A DNA stretch of 53,798 bases from Pseudocoprococcus catus. GTDB lineage: Bacteria > Bacillota > Clostridia > Lachnospirales > Lachnospiraceae. Both the position numbers and the translations under genes were made by a program. The notes beneath the pieces were generated by a model, which was not told the DNA's origin, made no database searches, and saw only the letters and a program-made list of their open reading frames with translations. This document shows, piece after piece, positions 1 through 9,369 of the stretch (positions are counted from its first letter, which is position 1; each line of letters opens with the position of its first letter). The DNA lies in contig NZ_JAAXCM010000045.1 in NCBI RefSeq assembly GCF_019734885.1, forward strand, positions 1 through 53,798. Direction: 5' to 3'.

Positions 1-104
1 CAGTTGATGTTGCTTTGTGTGGATATTAAGACAAAATTGTTTGGACAATTAGAGCTATAAATTAAAAGGAAAAAAATTGATATCTATTTGCTAATACATT
101 TTAG

Positions 105-251
105 TTTGAAGTGCTTCCTGAAAGGGCATTGGCAGGAAGAAAATGTAATGGGATAATTGCATTTTCTGTTCCGGAAGATGCAAAAAGTATAGAATTTGAG
201 TATGATGCCAATTTTTGGACCTCAGAGAATATTTTGTTCCTGTACCAGTAA
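105..251 (+). pseudogene. C-terminal remnant of a DUF4352-like surface lipoprotein
   Basis: An open frame with no start codon runs from just after a TAG at 102 to a TAA at 249-251. It ends in a segment with IIAFSVPEDAKSIEFEY followed by DANFWTSENILFLY. A VPxDAKxIEhEY block followed by a FWT block is how DUF4352/DUF5067 telokin-like secreted proteins of clostridia typically end. No upstream part of the domain, signal peptide or lipobox is seen in the preceding 104 bases, so this is read as a decayed gene end. The family call rests on recall of the C-terminal motif only. Confidence 0.5.
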
Positions 252-265
252 AAGGAGGATGCATT

Positions 266-502
266 ATGGCAGAATATGAATTAGGAATGGCATTAAGAGA
301 AGCATATAATAATGCAAAAAGAAATGAAATCGCAATGTCGGTACATTTATTTGGCATTGAGCATGGTGAAGAAATATTGGCAAATCATTATAATATCCAG
401 GAGATAGCCAGAATATCGGGGATAGGTCAAAGTTATGGTGTTGAGGTGAGCAAAGGTGTGAAGCTTTCACGATTTGTAGAATTAAAGAAAAATCAATTAT
501 AA
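266..502 (+). CDS. Small HTH-like protein of unknown function (78 aa)
   Basis: The start at 266 is chosen because AAAGGAGG sits at about 250-257 with normal spacing; an in-frame upstream ATG at 215 has no such site and overlaps the upstream gene remnant. The protein is helical throughout. The middle (QEIARISGIGQSYGVEVSKG, residues about 47-66) looks like a helix-turn-helix core, but sequence-specific binding cannot be shown. It follows the upstream fragment closely and is closed by a terminator about 10 bases after its stop, so it is probably monocistronic now. I do not recognise a named family with certainty; an HTH-like small domain protein is the best description. Confidence 0.65.
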   Translation: MAEYELGMALREAYNNAKRNEIAMSVHLFGIEHGEEILANHYNIQEIARISGIGQSYGVEVSKGVKLSRFVELKKNQL

Positions 503-512
503 ATAAAATAAG

Positions 513-558
513 ACGGTTATCTTTTTTGTCATATGATGAATCGGGTAACCGTTTTTTT
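513..558 (+). terminator. Intrinsic terminator of the small HTH-like gene
   Basis: Stem ACGGTTATC (513-521) pairs with GGTAACCGT (544-552), including one G-U pair, and is followed by a run of seven T. Confidence 0.8.
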
Positions 559-577
559 CGTTATTATTTTATTTATT

Positions 578-608
578 GCGTGCGGATTTTCTTGCCTCAC
601 GCTTTTTT
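578..608 (+). terminator. Second terminator-like hairpin
   Basis: GCGTG.GG (578-585) pairs with CC.CACGC (595-602), directly followed by six T. It lies 20 bases after the previous terminator, so it is either a back-up terminator or the remains of another gene end. The rest of 609-789 shows no convincing coding sequence. Confidence 0.55.
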
Positions 609-664
609 CAAGAGATGATGTTGGAACCATTGGCAGCAATGACCGGCCAGAGAAAGTTTTTTCT

Positions 665-693
665 TTCATATTTAGAGTCAAAAATGTTATAAT
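665..693 (+). promoter_or_regulatory. Extended -10 promoter candidate
   Basis: TGTTATAAT (685-693) is an extended -10 box with consensus TATAAT. The -35 position (TTCATA, 665-670) is poor. It points toward the aspartase-like remnant and moeA, and may now serve moeA. Confidence 0.45.
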
Positions 694-789
694 AATGGTA
701 AATTTTGCGAGAAATAGAACGAATTCTCTTATATTTACAAATAATGGAAAGTCAAAATGGCTGAGAGATTATTTCAGATGATTTTCTAA

Positions 790-936
790 CCGGAGGCTCA
801 TGGAGAATTTGAACTTAATGCCTTTATGCCGCTGATCGCGGATAGTCTGCTGGAGAGTCTGGAGCTGATGACATCATCCGTTCAGTTATTCAGAGAAAAG
901 TGTATCAAACCATTACAGGTGAACGAAAAGAATTAA
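790..936 (+). pseudogene. C-terminal fragment of an aspartate ammonia-lyase/fumarase-family enzyme
   Basis: A frame open after a TAA at 787-789 and ending at TAA 934-936 encodes AHGEFELNAFMPLIADSLLE followed by SLELM and a REKCI segment. The block G-x-[FL]-[EQ]-L-N-x-F-x-P-x-I is the well known C-terminal region of the aspartase/class II fumarase superfamily, and the Cys-Ile block fits what follows it. Only about 49 residues remain; the catalytic SS loop and the N-terminal lyase domain are missing. It lies 34 bases before moeA. It is interpreted as the 3' scar of a deletion that removed most of an aspA-like gene. Confidence 0.6.
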
Positions 937-970
937 AGAAATGTCTGGAACAGAAGGAATAGGAATCAGA

Positions 971-2179
971 ATGCATACAATACAAATAATAACATTGGAG
1001 GAAGCACAGGAGCGATTGCTGGCACATGTCTATCCCGTGATGCCGGAGAAAGTCGGGTTGCTTGAGAGCATTGACAGGATTCTGGCAGAGGATGTCTATG
1101 CCGCTGTCAGCCAGCCGCCTTTTGAACGGTCTGCCATGGATGGCTATGCCGTACGGAGCAGTGATCTGAAGACGGCAGACCGCTGTCATCCGGTCTGTCT
1201 GAAGGTGATTGACCGAGTCTGTGCTGGAGAGGTGACAGACAAAAAGGTACAAGAAGGAGAAGCTATCCGGATCATGACCGGAGCGATGATACCGGAAGGG
1301 GCGGATTGTGTTGTTAAACAGGAAGATACGGATTATGGCGAAGGTGAAGTGAAGATTTATTTATCATTGGAAAAACATATCAATTGCTGTCCGGTGGGAG
1401 AAGATTTTCACAGAGGAGACTGCCTTGGACGGAAGGGTGAAAAAATAGACGCTTATATGATGGCGTCTATGGCTTCCGGCGGCATTGAAAAAGTGACAGC
1501 CAGAAGAAAAATACGGGCAGCAATCATTACAACAGGTGAAGAACTGATGATGCCTGGTCAGCCGCTGCTTCCCGGGAAAATCTATAATTCCAATCTGGCC
1601 TATCTGACGGGAAGACTCATGCAGCTGGGGTGTGATATCACAGAAGGGTGTTTTGTCGGGGATGATACAGAAGCGATTGTTTCGGCAGTTAGGCGAAGTG
1701 CGGCACAGGCGGATGTGATCCTGACAACAGGCGGAGTGTCCGTTGGTGTCAAAGATCTGCTCCCGGAAGTTATAGTAAAACTGGGAGCAGACCTTCTTTT
1801 TCATGGTATTGATCTGAAGCCGGGAATGCCGACCATGGCATCCCTTTATAATGGAAAAACGATTATTTCATTATCAGGGAATCCATTCTCTGCATCTGCG
1901 GTATTTGAGTTGTTGATGCAGCCGCTGATCCGAAAAATGACAGGCAGCAGTCATCCGGTGATGGTAAGAAAAGAAGCAGTTCTGGCTCATGATTATCCCG
2001 GAAACATTGGCAGCCGAAGAGTATTAAAAGCCTATGACGACGGCCATGCAGTGCATATCACCAAAGGACAGCATAACGCCCAGATGCGGCAGGGAATAGG
2101 AACCAACTGTCTCGTTGACATGCCGTCCGGCACCGGCCCGTTAAAAGCCGGGGATAAAGTCCATATCTGGAGATTATAA
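971..2179 (+). CDS. moeA: Molybdopterin molybdenumtransferase MoeA
   Basis: MoeA inserts molybdate into adenylated molybdopterin in the last step of molybdenum cofactor synthesis, in the cytoplasm. The 402-residue product has the expected N-terminal region (PFERSAMDGYAV), the MTGAMIPEGADCVVKQEDT block, the MoaB/Mog-like domain with TTGGVSVGVKD, the SLSGNPFSASAVFEL block, and a short C-terminal beta domain. Length matches the family. The start at 971 (MHTIQIITLEEA) is preferred over an in-frame ATG at 941 because AAGGAAT lies 10 bases upstream and family members begin at this point. No other molybdenum cofactor gene is nearby, so its partners are elsewhere. A strong terminator follows at once. 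Confidence 0.9.
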   Translation: MHTIQIITLEEAQERLLAHVYPVMPEKVGLLESIDRILAEDVYAAVSQPPFERSAMDGYAVRSSDLKTADRCHPVCLKVIDRVCAGEVTDKKVQEGEAIRIMTGAMIPEGADCVVKQEDTDYGEGEVKIYLSLEKHINCCPVGEDFHRGDCLGRKGEKIDAYMMASMASGGIEKVTARRKIRAAIITTGEELMMPGQPLLPGKIYNSNLAYLTGRLMQLGCDITEGCFVGDDTEAIVSAVRRSAAQADVILTTGGVSVGVKDLLPEVIVKLGADLLFHGIDLKPGMPTMASLYNGKTIISLSGNPFSASAVFELLMQPLIRKMTGSSHPVMVRKEAVLAHDYPGNIGSRRVLKAYDDGHAVHITKGQHNAQMRQGIGTNCLVDMPSGTGPLKAGDKVHIWRL

Positions 2180-2180
2180 A

Positions 2181-2220
2181 AAAGATGGGGCTGTCGGGAA
2201 ATAGACAGCCCCATCTTTTT
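2181..2220. terminator. Bidirectional terminator between moeA and ftsH
   Basis: A 14-bp stem AAGATGGGGCTGTC / GACAGCCCCATCTT with an 8-base loop is flanked by A-rich sequence on the left and T-rich on the right, so it can end both the forward moeA and the reverse ftsH transcripts. The ftsH stop codon lies at its right edge. Confidence 0.9.
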
Positions 2221-4033
2221 AGGCGTTGAGGATGTTCATGAATTCTTCGCCGGTGATGGTTTCGCGTTCATAGAGGAAGTGAGCCAGTTCATCCAGTTTC
2301 GCACGATTTTCAATGAGAATCTGAATGGCTTTCTGATGCTGCTGTTTTACAAGTTCAACGACTTTGTGGTCGATCTCAGACTGAGTCTCAGCAGAACATG
2401 CAAGAGAAGCATCACCGCCGAGATACTGGTTTGTGACAGTCTCAAGAGCAACCATATCGAAATCCTCGTTCATACCGTAGCGGGTGATCATGGCACGGGC
2501 AAGGCGGGTTGCCTGCTCGATATCATTGGAAGCACCGGTGGTAACGGAGCCGAAGATGACTTCCTCAGCGGCACGGCCGCCTGTGAAAGTGGCAATCTTG
2601 TTTTCGATTTCTTCTTTGCTCATCAGATAATGATTGCCTTCATCCACCTGCATAGTGTAACCAAGGGCACCGGAAGTTCTTGGGATAATAGTGATCTTTT
2701 GAACAGGTGCGGAATCGGTCTGCTTGGCAGCAACGAGCGCATGTCCGATCTCATGATAGGAAACAATCAGCTTCTCCTTATTCGTGAGAATAGCATTCTT
2801 CTTCTGATATCCGGCAATGACAGTTTCAATACTTTCTTCAAGGTCCGCCTGAGTTGCAAAACGTCTGTTGTCACGGACGGCACGAAGTGCGGCTTCATTG
2901 ACAATGTTCGCAAGCTCGGCACCGGAAGCACCGGAAGCCATGCGGGCAATCTTGTTGAAATCAATATCATCTGAAAGACGGATTTTCTTGGCATGAACCT
3001 TCAGAATCTCTTCACGGCCCTTTAAATCCGGCAGTTCGACAGGTACACGTCTGTCAAAACGTCCCGGACGGGTCAGGGCAGGGTCCAGGGATTCAGGTCT
3101 GTTAGTAGCAGCCAGAATAATAACACCGGTATTCCCTTCAAAACCATCCATCTCGGTCAACAGCTGATTCAGAGTCTGTTCACGTTCGTCGTTGCCGCCG
3201 ATCTGGCCATCACGTTTCTTGCCGATGGCATCAATTTCATCGATGAAAACGATACAAGGCGCTTTCTCTTTGGCCTGTTTGAAAAGGTCGCGGACCTTGG
3301 AAGCACCCATGCCGACGAACATTTCAACAAATTCTGAACCGGACATGGAGAAAAATGGTACATTGGATTCGCCGGCAACAGCCTTGGCAAGCATTGTCTT
3401 ACCTGTTCCGGGAGGGCCTACAAGGAGAATACCCTTCGGCATGGAAGCACCGATCTCTTTGTATTTGTTCGGGTTGTGGAGATAATCAACGATTTCAGTC
3501 AGATTCTCCTTTGCTTCATCTTCACCGGCAACATCGGAGAATTTGATGCCTTCGGTAGACTTTACATAGATCTTGGCATTGCTCTTGCCCATACCAAACA
3601 TCATGGAGTCCTTGCCGCCGCCCATCTTGTTCATGAGCTTCTTGGACATATACTGGCCCAGGGCAAAGAAAATAACCAATGGAAGAATCCATGTGAGCAG
3701 GAAACTTACCAGCGGTGACATCTGTTCAATGATCTCACTGGAGAATTCTGCACCGGATTCGTAGAGTCGTTCTGTACGGTTCGGATCATCCATCAGACCT
3801 GTCTTGTAAATCTGGGATCCATCCTTGTTGGTGAAAACAATCTGGTTGCTTTCAATCTCAACCTTACCGATCTCCTTCTTCTCTGTCATGCTGATAAAAG
3901 TGCCATAGTCAACTTCCTTGACACTGTGCTGTTGGATCATTGGCACGATCAATGTATTAAGAAGGATGAGGATAAGCAGAACGATTGTATAATAGTAAAA
4001 CCAGTTCTTTTTTGGGGTTTTGACTTCATTCAT
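2219..4033 (-). CDS. ftsH: ATP-dependent zinc metalloprotease FtsH
   Basis: FtsH is a membrane-anchored hexameric AAA protease that degrades misfolded membrane proteins and short-lived regulators. From the chosen start (4033, [11 protein letters not shown]) the 604-residue product has an N-terminal membrane helix, an extracytoplasmic domain, a second helix near residue 115-135, the AAA module with Walker A GPPGTGKT near residue 204, Walker B FIDEID, the second region of homology [19 protein letters not shown], and the zinc site HEIGH near residue 427 (more often HEAGH). TAAGGAGG stands just upstream of this ATG, whereas an in-frame ATG at 4111 has no such site and would bury the first helix. 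It is a single gene in reverse orientation. FtsH homologues of this length are usual in Clostridia. Confidence 0.95.
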   Translation of the reverse strand: MNEVKTPKKNWFYYYTIVLLILILLNTLIVPMIQQHSVKEVDYGTFISMTEKKEIGKVEIESNQIVFTNKDGSQIYKTGLMDDPNRTERLYESGAEFSSEIIEQMSPLVSFLLTWILPLVIFFALGQYMSKKLMNKMGGGKDSMMFGMGKSNAKIYVKSTEGIKFSDVAGEDEAKENLTEIVDYLHNPNKYKEIGASMPKGILLVGPPGTGKTMLAKAVAGESNVPFFSMSGSEFVEMFVGMGASKVRDLFKQAKEKAPCIVFIDEIDAIGKKRDGQIGGNDEREQTLNQLLTEMDGFEGNTGVIILAATNRPESLDPALTRPGRFDRRVPVELPDLKGREEILKVHAKKIRLSDDIDFNKIARMASGASGAELANIVNEAALRAVRDNRRFATQADLEESIETVIAGYQKKNAILTNKEKLIVSYHEIGHALVAAKQTDSAPVQKITIIPRTSGALGYTMQVDEGNHYLMSKEEIENKIATFTGGRAAEEVIFGSVTTGASNDIEQATRLARAMITRYGMNEDFDMVALETVTNQYLGGDASLACSAETQSEIDHKVVELVKQQHQKAIQILIENRAKLDELAHFLYERETITGEEFMNILNA

Positions 4034-4180
4034 AATATTCGGCCTCCTTATAATGTATGTTTCTGATAATTTTAAATTATAGCATTCTTTGCAAAAATAT
4101 ACCATGCCCAATCTCTTATAAATCTGTTTAATAATTAAAAATATGAAGAACTAAAGATAATATTTTTATTAAATCTTTGG

Positions 4181-4209
4181 TTGACGGGAGAAACAATACC
4201 ATGCATACT
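4181..4209 (+). promoter_or_regulatory. Promoter of the ABC exporter operon
   Basis: TTGACG (4181-4186), a 17-base spacer and CATACT (4204-4209), about 36 bases before the first ABC gene start. Confidence 0.6.
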
Positions 4210-4245
4210 AGTGGTAAGGGTTGTAGAAAATAATGGGGGAATGAT

Positions 4246-5994
4246 ATGCGATTAATGTTATCTTATCTCAAGCGCTATAAGGGGCTTGTTTTTTTAAACT
4301 TTATTTCGGTTTTCGGATTTGCTCTGACAGAGTTGGGCATTCCGACAATTATTTCCAAGATGGTGGATGGCGGTGTGGCCAGCGGGGACAGAGAATATCT
4401 CATGAAAATGGGCGGATTGATCGCCGTTATCTCAATTGTAGGTATTCTCGGTACTGTAGTGCTTGGTTATTGCGGTGCCAGAATATCCACGGCGGTGACT
4501 TGTGATATAAGAAATGATCTGTTTGAGAAGGTTCAGAGCTTTTCTCATCGGGAGATGAATCAGCTGGGAGTGTCTTCGCTGATTACAAGGACAAGCAATG
4601 ATGCACTGCAGATCATGAACTTCATGAACATTATTCTGAGAACAGCCATGCTGACGCCGGTGATGATCGTTATCAGCTTTACATTGATCATTATGTCATC
4701 CGTACGTTTATCTCTGGTTATTGCAGCGACGGTACCTTTTATTATTCTTGGCGTTGTGCTTGTGGCAAAAATTTCAGGGCCCATCAGTGAACGTCAGCAG
4801 ACCGCACTGGACGGGCTGAACCGTATTTTCAGGGAGAATCTCACCGGTATCAGGGTCATCCGTTCTTTTAACAATGATGCCCGTGAAACGGAGCGTTTTG
4901 GTGAACAGAACCAGGAATTCACCAATCAGTCCAGGAAGTTATTTACACTGATGAGTTCTACGGAGCCGTTATTTTTTCTGTTAATGAATATTGCGGCAAT
5001 TTCCATCTATTTTATTGCAAGCCAGATGATCAATCAGAGTACGCTGCAGGTGGGACAGCTGATGGCGTTTATGGAATATCTTTTTCATGCCATGTTTTCT
5101 GTTATGCTGTTCTGCCTCGTATTTATGATGTATCCCCGTGCCAATATTTCTGCCAAACGTATCGAAGTGGTGATGAATATGACACCGGATATTCAGGATG
5201 AGATTTCTGAGGAAAAGACGGTTTCTGATATCGGAGAGCATATAGAAGAAGTTGTGTTTGATCACGTGGATTTCTGCTATCCGGACGGTGAAGAAGCTGT
5301 CCTGAAAGATATTTCGTTTACGGCAAAAGCAGGGGAAACGCTGGCGATCATCGGCAGTACCGGATCTGGCAAGAGTACGTTGATACAGCTGATCCCGAGA
5401 TTTTATGATGTGACCGGCGGTCGTGTGCTGATCAATGGTGTGGATGTCAGGCAGATGAATAGTCATGAACTGCGGGAACATATCGGTTTTGTTGCACAAA
5501 AAGCCAATCTGTTCAGCGGAACTATTGAAGAAAATATTCGTTTCGGACGGGAAGATGCGACAGATGAAGAAGTGCGGCACGCAGCGGAAATTGCCCAGGC
5601 CATGGATTTTATCATGGATAAACCAAATGGTTTTCAAGAAAAAATTGTTGAGGGAGCGGGCAACCTGTCCGGCGGGCAGAAACAGCGTCTGTCCATTACC
5701 AGAGCACTTGTGAGAAAGCCGGATATTTATATCTATGACGATTCTTTTTCGGCACTGGATATGAAGACGGATGCGTTGCTCCGTCAGGCATTAAAGAGTG
5801 AAGTGAAAAATGCTGTGGTCATCATTGTGGCACAGCGTGTATCTACGATCATGGATGCGGATCAGATTCTTGTGCTGGATGAAGGACGGCTGGCGGCCGT
5901 GGGACGTCATAAGGAATTATTAAAAGAATGTCCGTTATATTATGAAATTGCAGCATCCCAGCTGAGTGAGGAGGAACTGCAGAATGTCCGTTAA
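4246..5994 (+). CDS. ABC exporter half-transporter with degenerate ATP site (subunit 1)
   Basis: A 582-residue fused permease/ATPase of the multidrug/lipid exporter type: six membrane helices over residues about 15-310, then a nucleotide-binding domain with Walker A GSTGSGKST, signature NLSGGQKQR and Walker B IYIYDDSFSALD. The catalytic glutamate after Walker B is Asp (YDD), and the switch position reads VAQRVST, with Gln in place of the usual His. These are the hallmarks of the degenerate half of heterodimeric exporters such as TM287/288 and BmrCD. GGGGGA upstream supports the start. The partner gene overlaps by 11 bases, so the two are translated together. The substrate cannot be told from sequence; drug or lipid export is typical. 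Confidence 0.9.
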   Translation: MRLMLSYLKRYKGLVFLNFISVFGFALTELGIPTIISKMVDGGVASGDREYLMKMGGLIAVISIVGILGTVVLGYCGARISTAVTCDIRNDLFEKVQSFSHREMNQLGVSSLITRTSNDALQIMNFMNIILRTAMLTPVMIVISFTLIIMSSVRLSLVIAATVPFIILGVVLVAKISGPISERQQTALDGLNRIFRENLTGIRVIRSFNNDARETERFGEQNQEFTNQSRKLFTLMSSTEPLFFLLMNIAAISIYFIASQMINQSTLQVGQLMAFMEYLFHAMFSVMLFCLVFMMYPRANISAKRIEVVMNMTPDIQDEISEEKTVSDIGEHIEEVVFDHVDFCYPDGEEAVLKDISFTAKAGETLAIIGSTGSGKSTLIQLIPRFYDVTGGRVLINGVDVRQMNSHELREHIGFVAQKANLFSGTIEENIRFGREDATDEEVRHAAEIAQAMDFIMDKPNGFQEKIVEGAGNLSGGQKQRLSITRALVRKPDIYIYDDSFSALDMKTDALLRQALKSEVKNAVVIIVAQRVSTIMDADQILVLDEGRLAAVGRHKELLKECPLYYEIAASQLSEEELQNVR

Positions 5995-7795
5995 TCAAAC
6001 TGAAAATAAACGAAAAGGTATTCATCAGATTGGTTACTGTCTGAAATATCTGATGACATTTTTGAGCCCGTATAAGGGCGGTCTGATCCTTGGCCTTCTG
6101 ATGGTTGTTGTGGCCAATATTACCTTTGCGGTGATGCCATTGGTGGAGGGGCAGATGACAACACAGCTTTTCAGTGACGGTGAAGCAATCCTGAAGGGTG
6201 TGGAGGGTGCGCATGTTCATTTTGATGTTATTTTCGGCATTATGGGAACTCTGGTGGTGATTTATATTATCAAAACAGTCTCACAGCTGATCACGGCAGT
6301 CTTCCTGACGAAGGTACTGCAGCAGGCAATGTGTGATATCAGAAACACTTTGCAGAAGAAGATCCAGCGCCTGCCGGTGCGGTATTTTGATGATCATGCC
6401 TTTGGCGACGTGCTCAGTTGTGTCACCAATGATGTAGATACCCTGAGCAATGCGCTGCAGGAGACACTGCAGAGAGTACTGGCGGCGATCCTGACATTTA
6501 TCTTTGTTATTGGCATGATGTTCTATATCAATATAGTGCTGGCATGTATTGCCCTGCTGATCATTCCTTTGTCATTGATTGTGACGCGGTTTTTTGTAAC
6601 ACGTTCACAGAAATTGTTTGATACACAGCAGCAGACATTGGGGGAACTCAACGGTACTATCACAGAGATGTACGGAGGCTTCAATGAAATTATTTTGTAT
6701 AACAGACAGCAGACGGCGGTAGATAAATTTCACGATGTCAATGGGAGAATGAGAAATGCTTCTTTCAAAGCACAGTTTGCATCATCTCTGATCTCACCGT
6801 GTATTTCACTGATCACATACCTGATCATCGGTTCTGTAGCAGTAACGGGCTGCCTGTTTGTTATGAACGGCACATTGCTCCTTGGCAATCTGCAGGCATT
6901 TATCCGTTATATCTGGCAGATCAATGATCCGCTTTCACAGATTTCCCAGCTGTCTTCACAAGTACAGTCAGCATTTGCAGCCATGGGAAGAATCTTTACA
7001 CTGCTGGATGAGGAAGAAGAAGCTCAGGAAGGAACTGTTTCAATTCAACCGGAAGAGATACGGGGAGAAGTGACATTTGACCATGTTGTCTTCGGATATG
7101 ATGATGAAACACTGATGCGGGATGTGAATTTTGAGGCGAAGACCGGACAGATGGTGGCTATTGTAGGACCGACAGGTGCCGGCAAGACGACATTGATGAA
7201 TCTCCTGCTGCGTTTTTATGATGTGAAGGGCGGAGCCATCAGGATAGACGGTATTGATATCCGGGATATGGACAGGGAAGAATTAAGACAGCTGTTTTCA
7301 CTGGTTCTTCAGGATACATGGCTGTTTAAAGGAAGCATTTATGACAATATCCATTACGGAAGGCTGGGTGCCAGAAGGGATGAGGTCATTTCGGCAGCCA
7401 AGATGGCGAATGTACACCATTTTATCAAAACACTGACAGGCGGCTACAATTTTGAAGTCAATGAAGAAAGTACGAATATTTCCCAGGGGGAAAAGCAGCT
7501 TTTGACCATTGCGAGGGCGATCTTAAAGGATCCGCGGATTATTATTCTGGATGAAGCGACCTCTTCCGTGGATACCCGTCTTGAAAAAATGCTGCAGGAA
7601 GCCATGCACAGAGTGATGGATGGCCGAACTTCTTTTGTTATTGCACATCGTTTGTCCACTGTGAGAAATGCAGATTTGATCCTTGTGGTTGATCACGGGG
7701 ATATTGTAGAGCAGGGAACTCATGAGGAACTTCTGGCCAAGAAAGGTGTCTATGAAAAGTTATATCACAGTGGGACATCTCTTGCGAATCAGTAG
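5984..7795 (+). CDS. ABC exporter half-transporter with intact catalytic site (subunit 2)
   Basis: A 603-residue exporter subunit: membrane region about residues 20-325, then Walker A GPTGAGKTT, Walker B IIILDEATSSVD with the catalytic Glu, and the switch His in FVIAHRLST. Its signature is NISQGEKQL, departing from LSGGQ, which again fits a heterodimer in which one composite ATP site is degenerate. The start at 5984 (MSVNQ) is preferred because GAGGAGG lies 7-8 bases upstream; an in-frame GTG at 5966 is the alternative. It overlaps the end of subunit 1 by 11 bases. Together they are expected to form one cytoplasmic-membrane exporter. Confidence 0.9.
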   Translation: MSVNQTENKRKGIHQIGYCLKYLMTFLSPYKGGLILGLLMVVVANITFAVMPLVEGQMTTQLFSDGEAILKGVEGAHVHFDVIFGIMGTLVVIYIIKTVSQLITAVFLTKVLQQAMCDIRNTLQKKIQRLPVRYFDDHAFGDVLSCVTNDVDTLSNALQETLQRVLAAILTFIFVIGMMFYINIVLACIALLIIPLSLIVTRFFVTRSQKLFDTQQQTLGELNGTITEMYGGFNEIILYNRQQTAVDKFHDVNGRMRNASFKAQFASSLISPCISLITYLIIGSVAVTGCLFVMNGTLLLGNLQAFIRYIWQINDPLSQISQLSSQVQSAFAAMGRIFTLLDEEEEAQEGTVSIQPEEIRGEVTFDHVVFGYDDETLMRDVNFEAKTGQMVAIVGPTGAGKTTLMNLLLRFYDVKGGAIRIDGIDIRDMDREELRQLFSLVLQDTWLFKGSIYDNIHYGRLGARRDEVISAAKMANVHHFIKTLTGGYNFEVNEESTNISQGEKQLLTIARAILKDPRIIILDEATSSVDTRLEKMLQEAMHRVMDGRTSFVIAHRLSTVRNADLILVVDHGDIVEQGTHEELLAKKGVYEKLYHSGTSLANQ

Positions 7796-7861
7796 TCAGT
7801 GTGCTAAGATAATAGAATGAATTTGATAAGCAAGTCTTGAATGATTATGGAGGGAAATATT

Positions 7862-9346
7862 TTGCGGGGAAGACCAACAGGAAGAAAGGCGCATATTCCG
7901 GGATTAATTATTACGATTGTATTATTACTCATTGCCGTGGAATTTATCGGCTTGCTGGTGGTGACAAAGCTGGTGCCTGTTTATCTGATTTTTGCGGTGG
8001 GAATCGCAATTTTGACTTGTGTTTTGCTTATATGTCTTCTGACAGGTGATTTTCGGAAGAAGGTGCGCTTTGTCATAGGTATTGTGTTGGGAATTTTATT
8101 CATTGTTTTGCTGGTTGTAGGGAACCTGTTTGTATTGCATACGTATAATACCCTGACCAAGATATCAGGGGTGAATACGAAGACATCACAGATTGGTATT
8201 TATGTTTTGAAAAATGATGCAGCGCAGACAATTGAAGATGCGAAAGATTATACATTTGGTACATTGAGCAGTCTGGATAAGAAGAACACGCAGGAAGCTG
8301 TGAAGCAGATTCAAACGTTGCTTGGACAGCCTGTTAAGCAGCAGTCCGCGGATGGTGTGACAAAGCTTGTGGACAGTCTGATGGATGGCAGCTGTGGCGT
8401 AATTATCCTGAATCATGCTTATCTTCCGATCTTGTCGGAAATGGAAGGCTATACGGATATTGAGAATAAGATCCGGGAGCTGGATATTCTGGATGTCAAT
8501 ACGGTCATTGAGGAGCAGACGAAGGATACGAATGTTTCACAGAAGCAGGATGCAAAGAATATCATATGTCTGTATATCAGTGGTATCGATACAAGGGGCA
8601 GTGAGATCATCAACACGCGAAGTGATGTGAATATCATTGCAACGATCAATACAGATACAAAACAGATGCTGCTTGTGTCAACACCGAGAGATTATTTTGT
8701 CCCGCTGTCAATTTCCAATGGTGTACCGGATAAACTGACCCATGCAGGTATTTATGGTATTGATGTGTCTATGGATACCCTTGGAATGCTCTATGATATT
8801 TCACTGGACAAGTATTTCAGAGTCAATTTTGCAGGTTTTATCAAGATTATTGATGCACTGGGCGGTATAGATATTGATTCAGATGCTGCATTTACAGCGA
8901 GTACGGATCAGGAGTATTCCTTTACAAAGGGTATGAATCATATGAATGGTGCGGCAGCATTGGCATATTCCCGTGAACGTTATGCTTTTCAGGAGGGTGA
9001 CCGTGCAAGAGGCCGGCATCAGATGCAGGTGATCAGTGCGGTGATTCAGCAGGCGATGTCATCGGAAATGCTGAGTCATTATACAGAAGTTCTGAATGGT
9101 ATCGAAGATTGTTTTGACACGAATTTCTCCTATGACAGAATGGCAGAGCTGGTACGCCAACAGCTGGAGGATGGCGGCAGCTGGAATATTGTCAGCTATA
9201 GTGTGGATGGTACCGGCGATACAAGGCAGCCGTATTCTATGAGTGCCAATGCGTATGTTATGATACCGGATCAGACAACCGTTGATGAGGCAAAAGCACT
9301 GATGCAGCAGGTTGTGGATGGAGAGGTTATAGACCTCAATAAATAA
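7862..9346 (+). CDS. LytR-CpsA-Psr (LCP) family cell-wall glycopolymer ligase
   Basis: LCP enzymes move lipid-linked teichoic acids or capsule polymers onto peptidoglycan outside the cell. The protein has three closely spaced membrane helices in the first ~100 residues (many LCP proteins have one), an accessory extracellular region to about residue 230, and the LCP domain with YISGIDTRG, RSDVNIIATINTDTKQMLLV, STPRDYFVP, a KLTHAGIYG segment and AYSRERYAF...GDRARGRHQMQV. The conserved Arg and Asp residues that bind the polyprenyl pyrophosphate are present. The start is taken as TTG 7862, 6 bases after GGAGGG; the in-frame ATG at 7841 has no clear ribosome site. The dlt-like cluster farther along makes anionic wall polymers a plausible substrate. 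Confidence 0.85.
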   Translation: MRGRPTGRKAHIPGLIITIVLLLIAVEFIGLLVVTKLVPVYLIFAVGIAILTCVLLICLLTGDFRKKVRFVIGIVLGILFIVLLVVGNLFVLHTYNTLTKISGVNTKTSQIGIYVLKNDAAQTIEDAKDYTFGTLSSLDKKNTQEAVKQIQTLLGQPVKQQSADGVTKLVDSLMDGSCGVIILNHAYLPILSEMEGYTDIENKIRELDILDVNTVIEEQTKDTNVSQKQDAKNIICLYISGIDTRGSEIINTRSDVNIIATINTDTKQMLLVSTPRDYFVPLSISNGVPDKLTHAGIYGIDVSMDTLGMLYDISLDKYFRVNFAGFIKIIDALGGIDIDSDAAFTASTDQEYSFTKGMNHMNGAAALAYSRERYAFQEGDRARGRHQMQVISAVIQQAMSSEMLSHYTEVLNGIEDCFDTNFSYDRMAELVRQQLEDGGSWNIVSYSVDGTGDTRQPYSMSANAYVMIPDQTTVDEAKALMQQVVDGEVIDLNK

Positions 9347-9369
9347 AGTGACATGATGGAGTGAACGGC

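Noticed and set aside
533-781. 82-codon open frame starting with a hydrophobic stretch
   Set aside because: It starts in one terminator hairpin and crosses a second; the hydrophobic part is the translated T-rich terminator DNA.
2279-2974. 231-codon open frame on the plus strand opposite ftsH
   Set aside because: It lies wholly inside the reverse ftsH gene, has no ribosome site and no recognisable domain; it is an antisense shadow.
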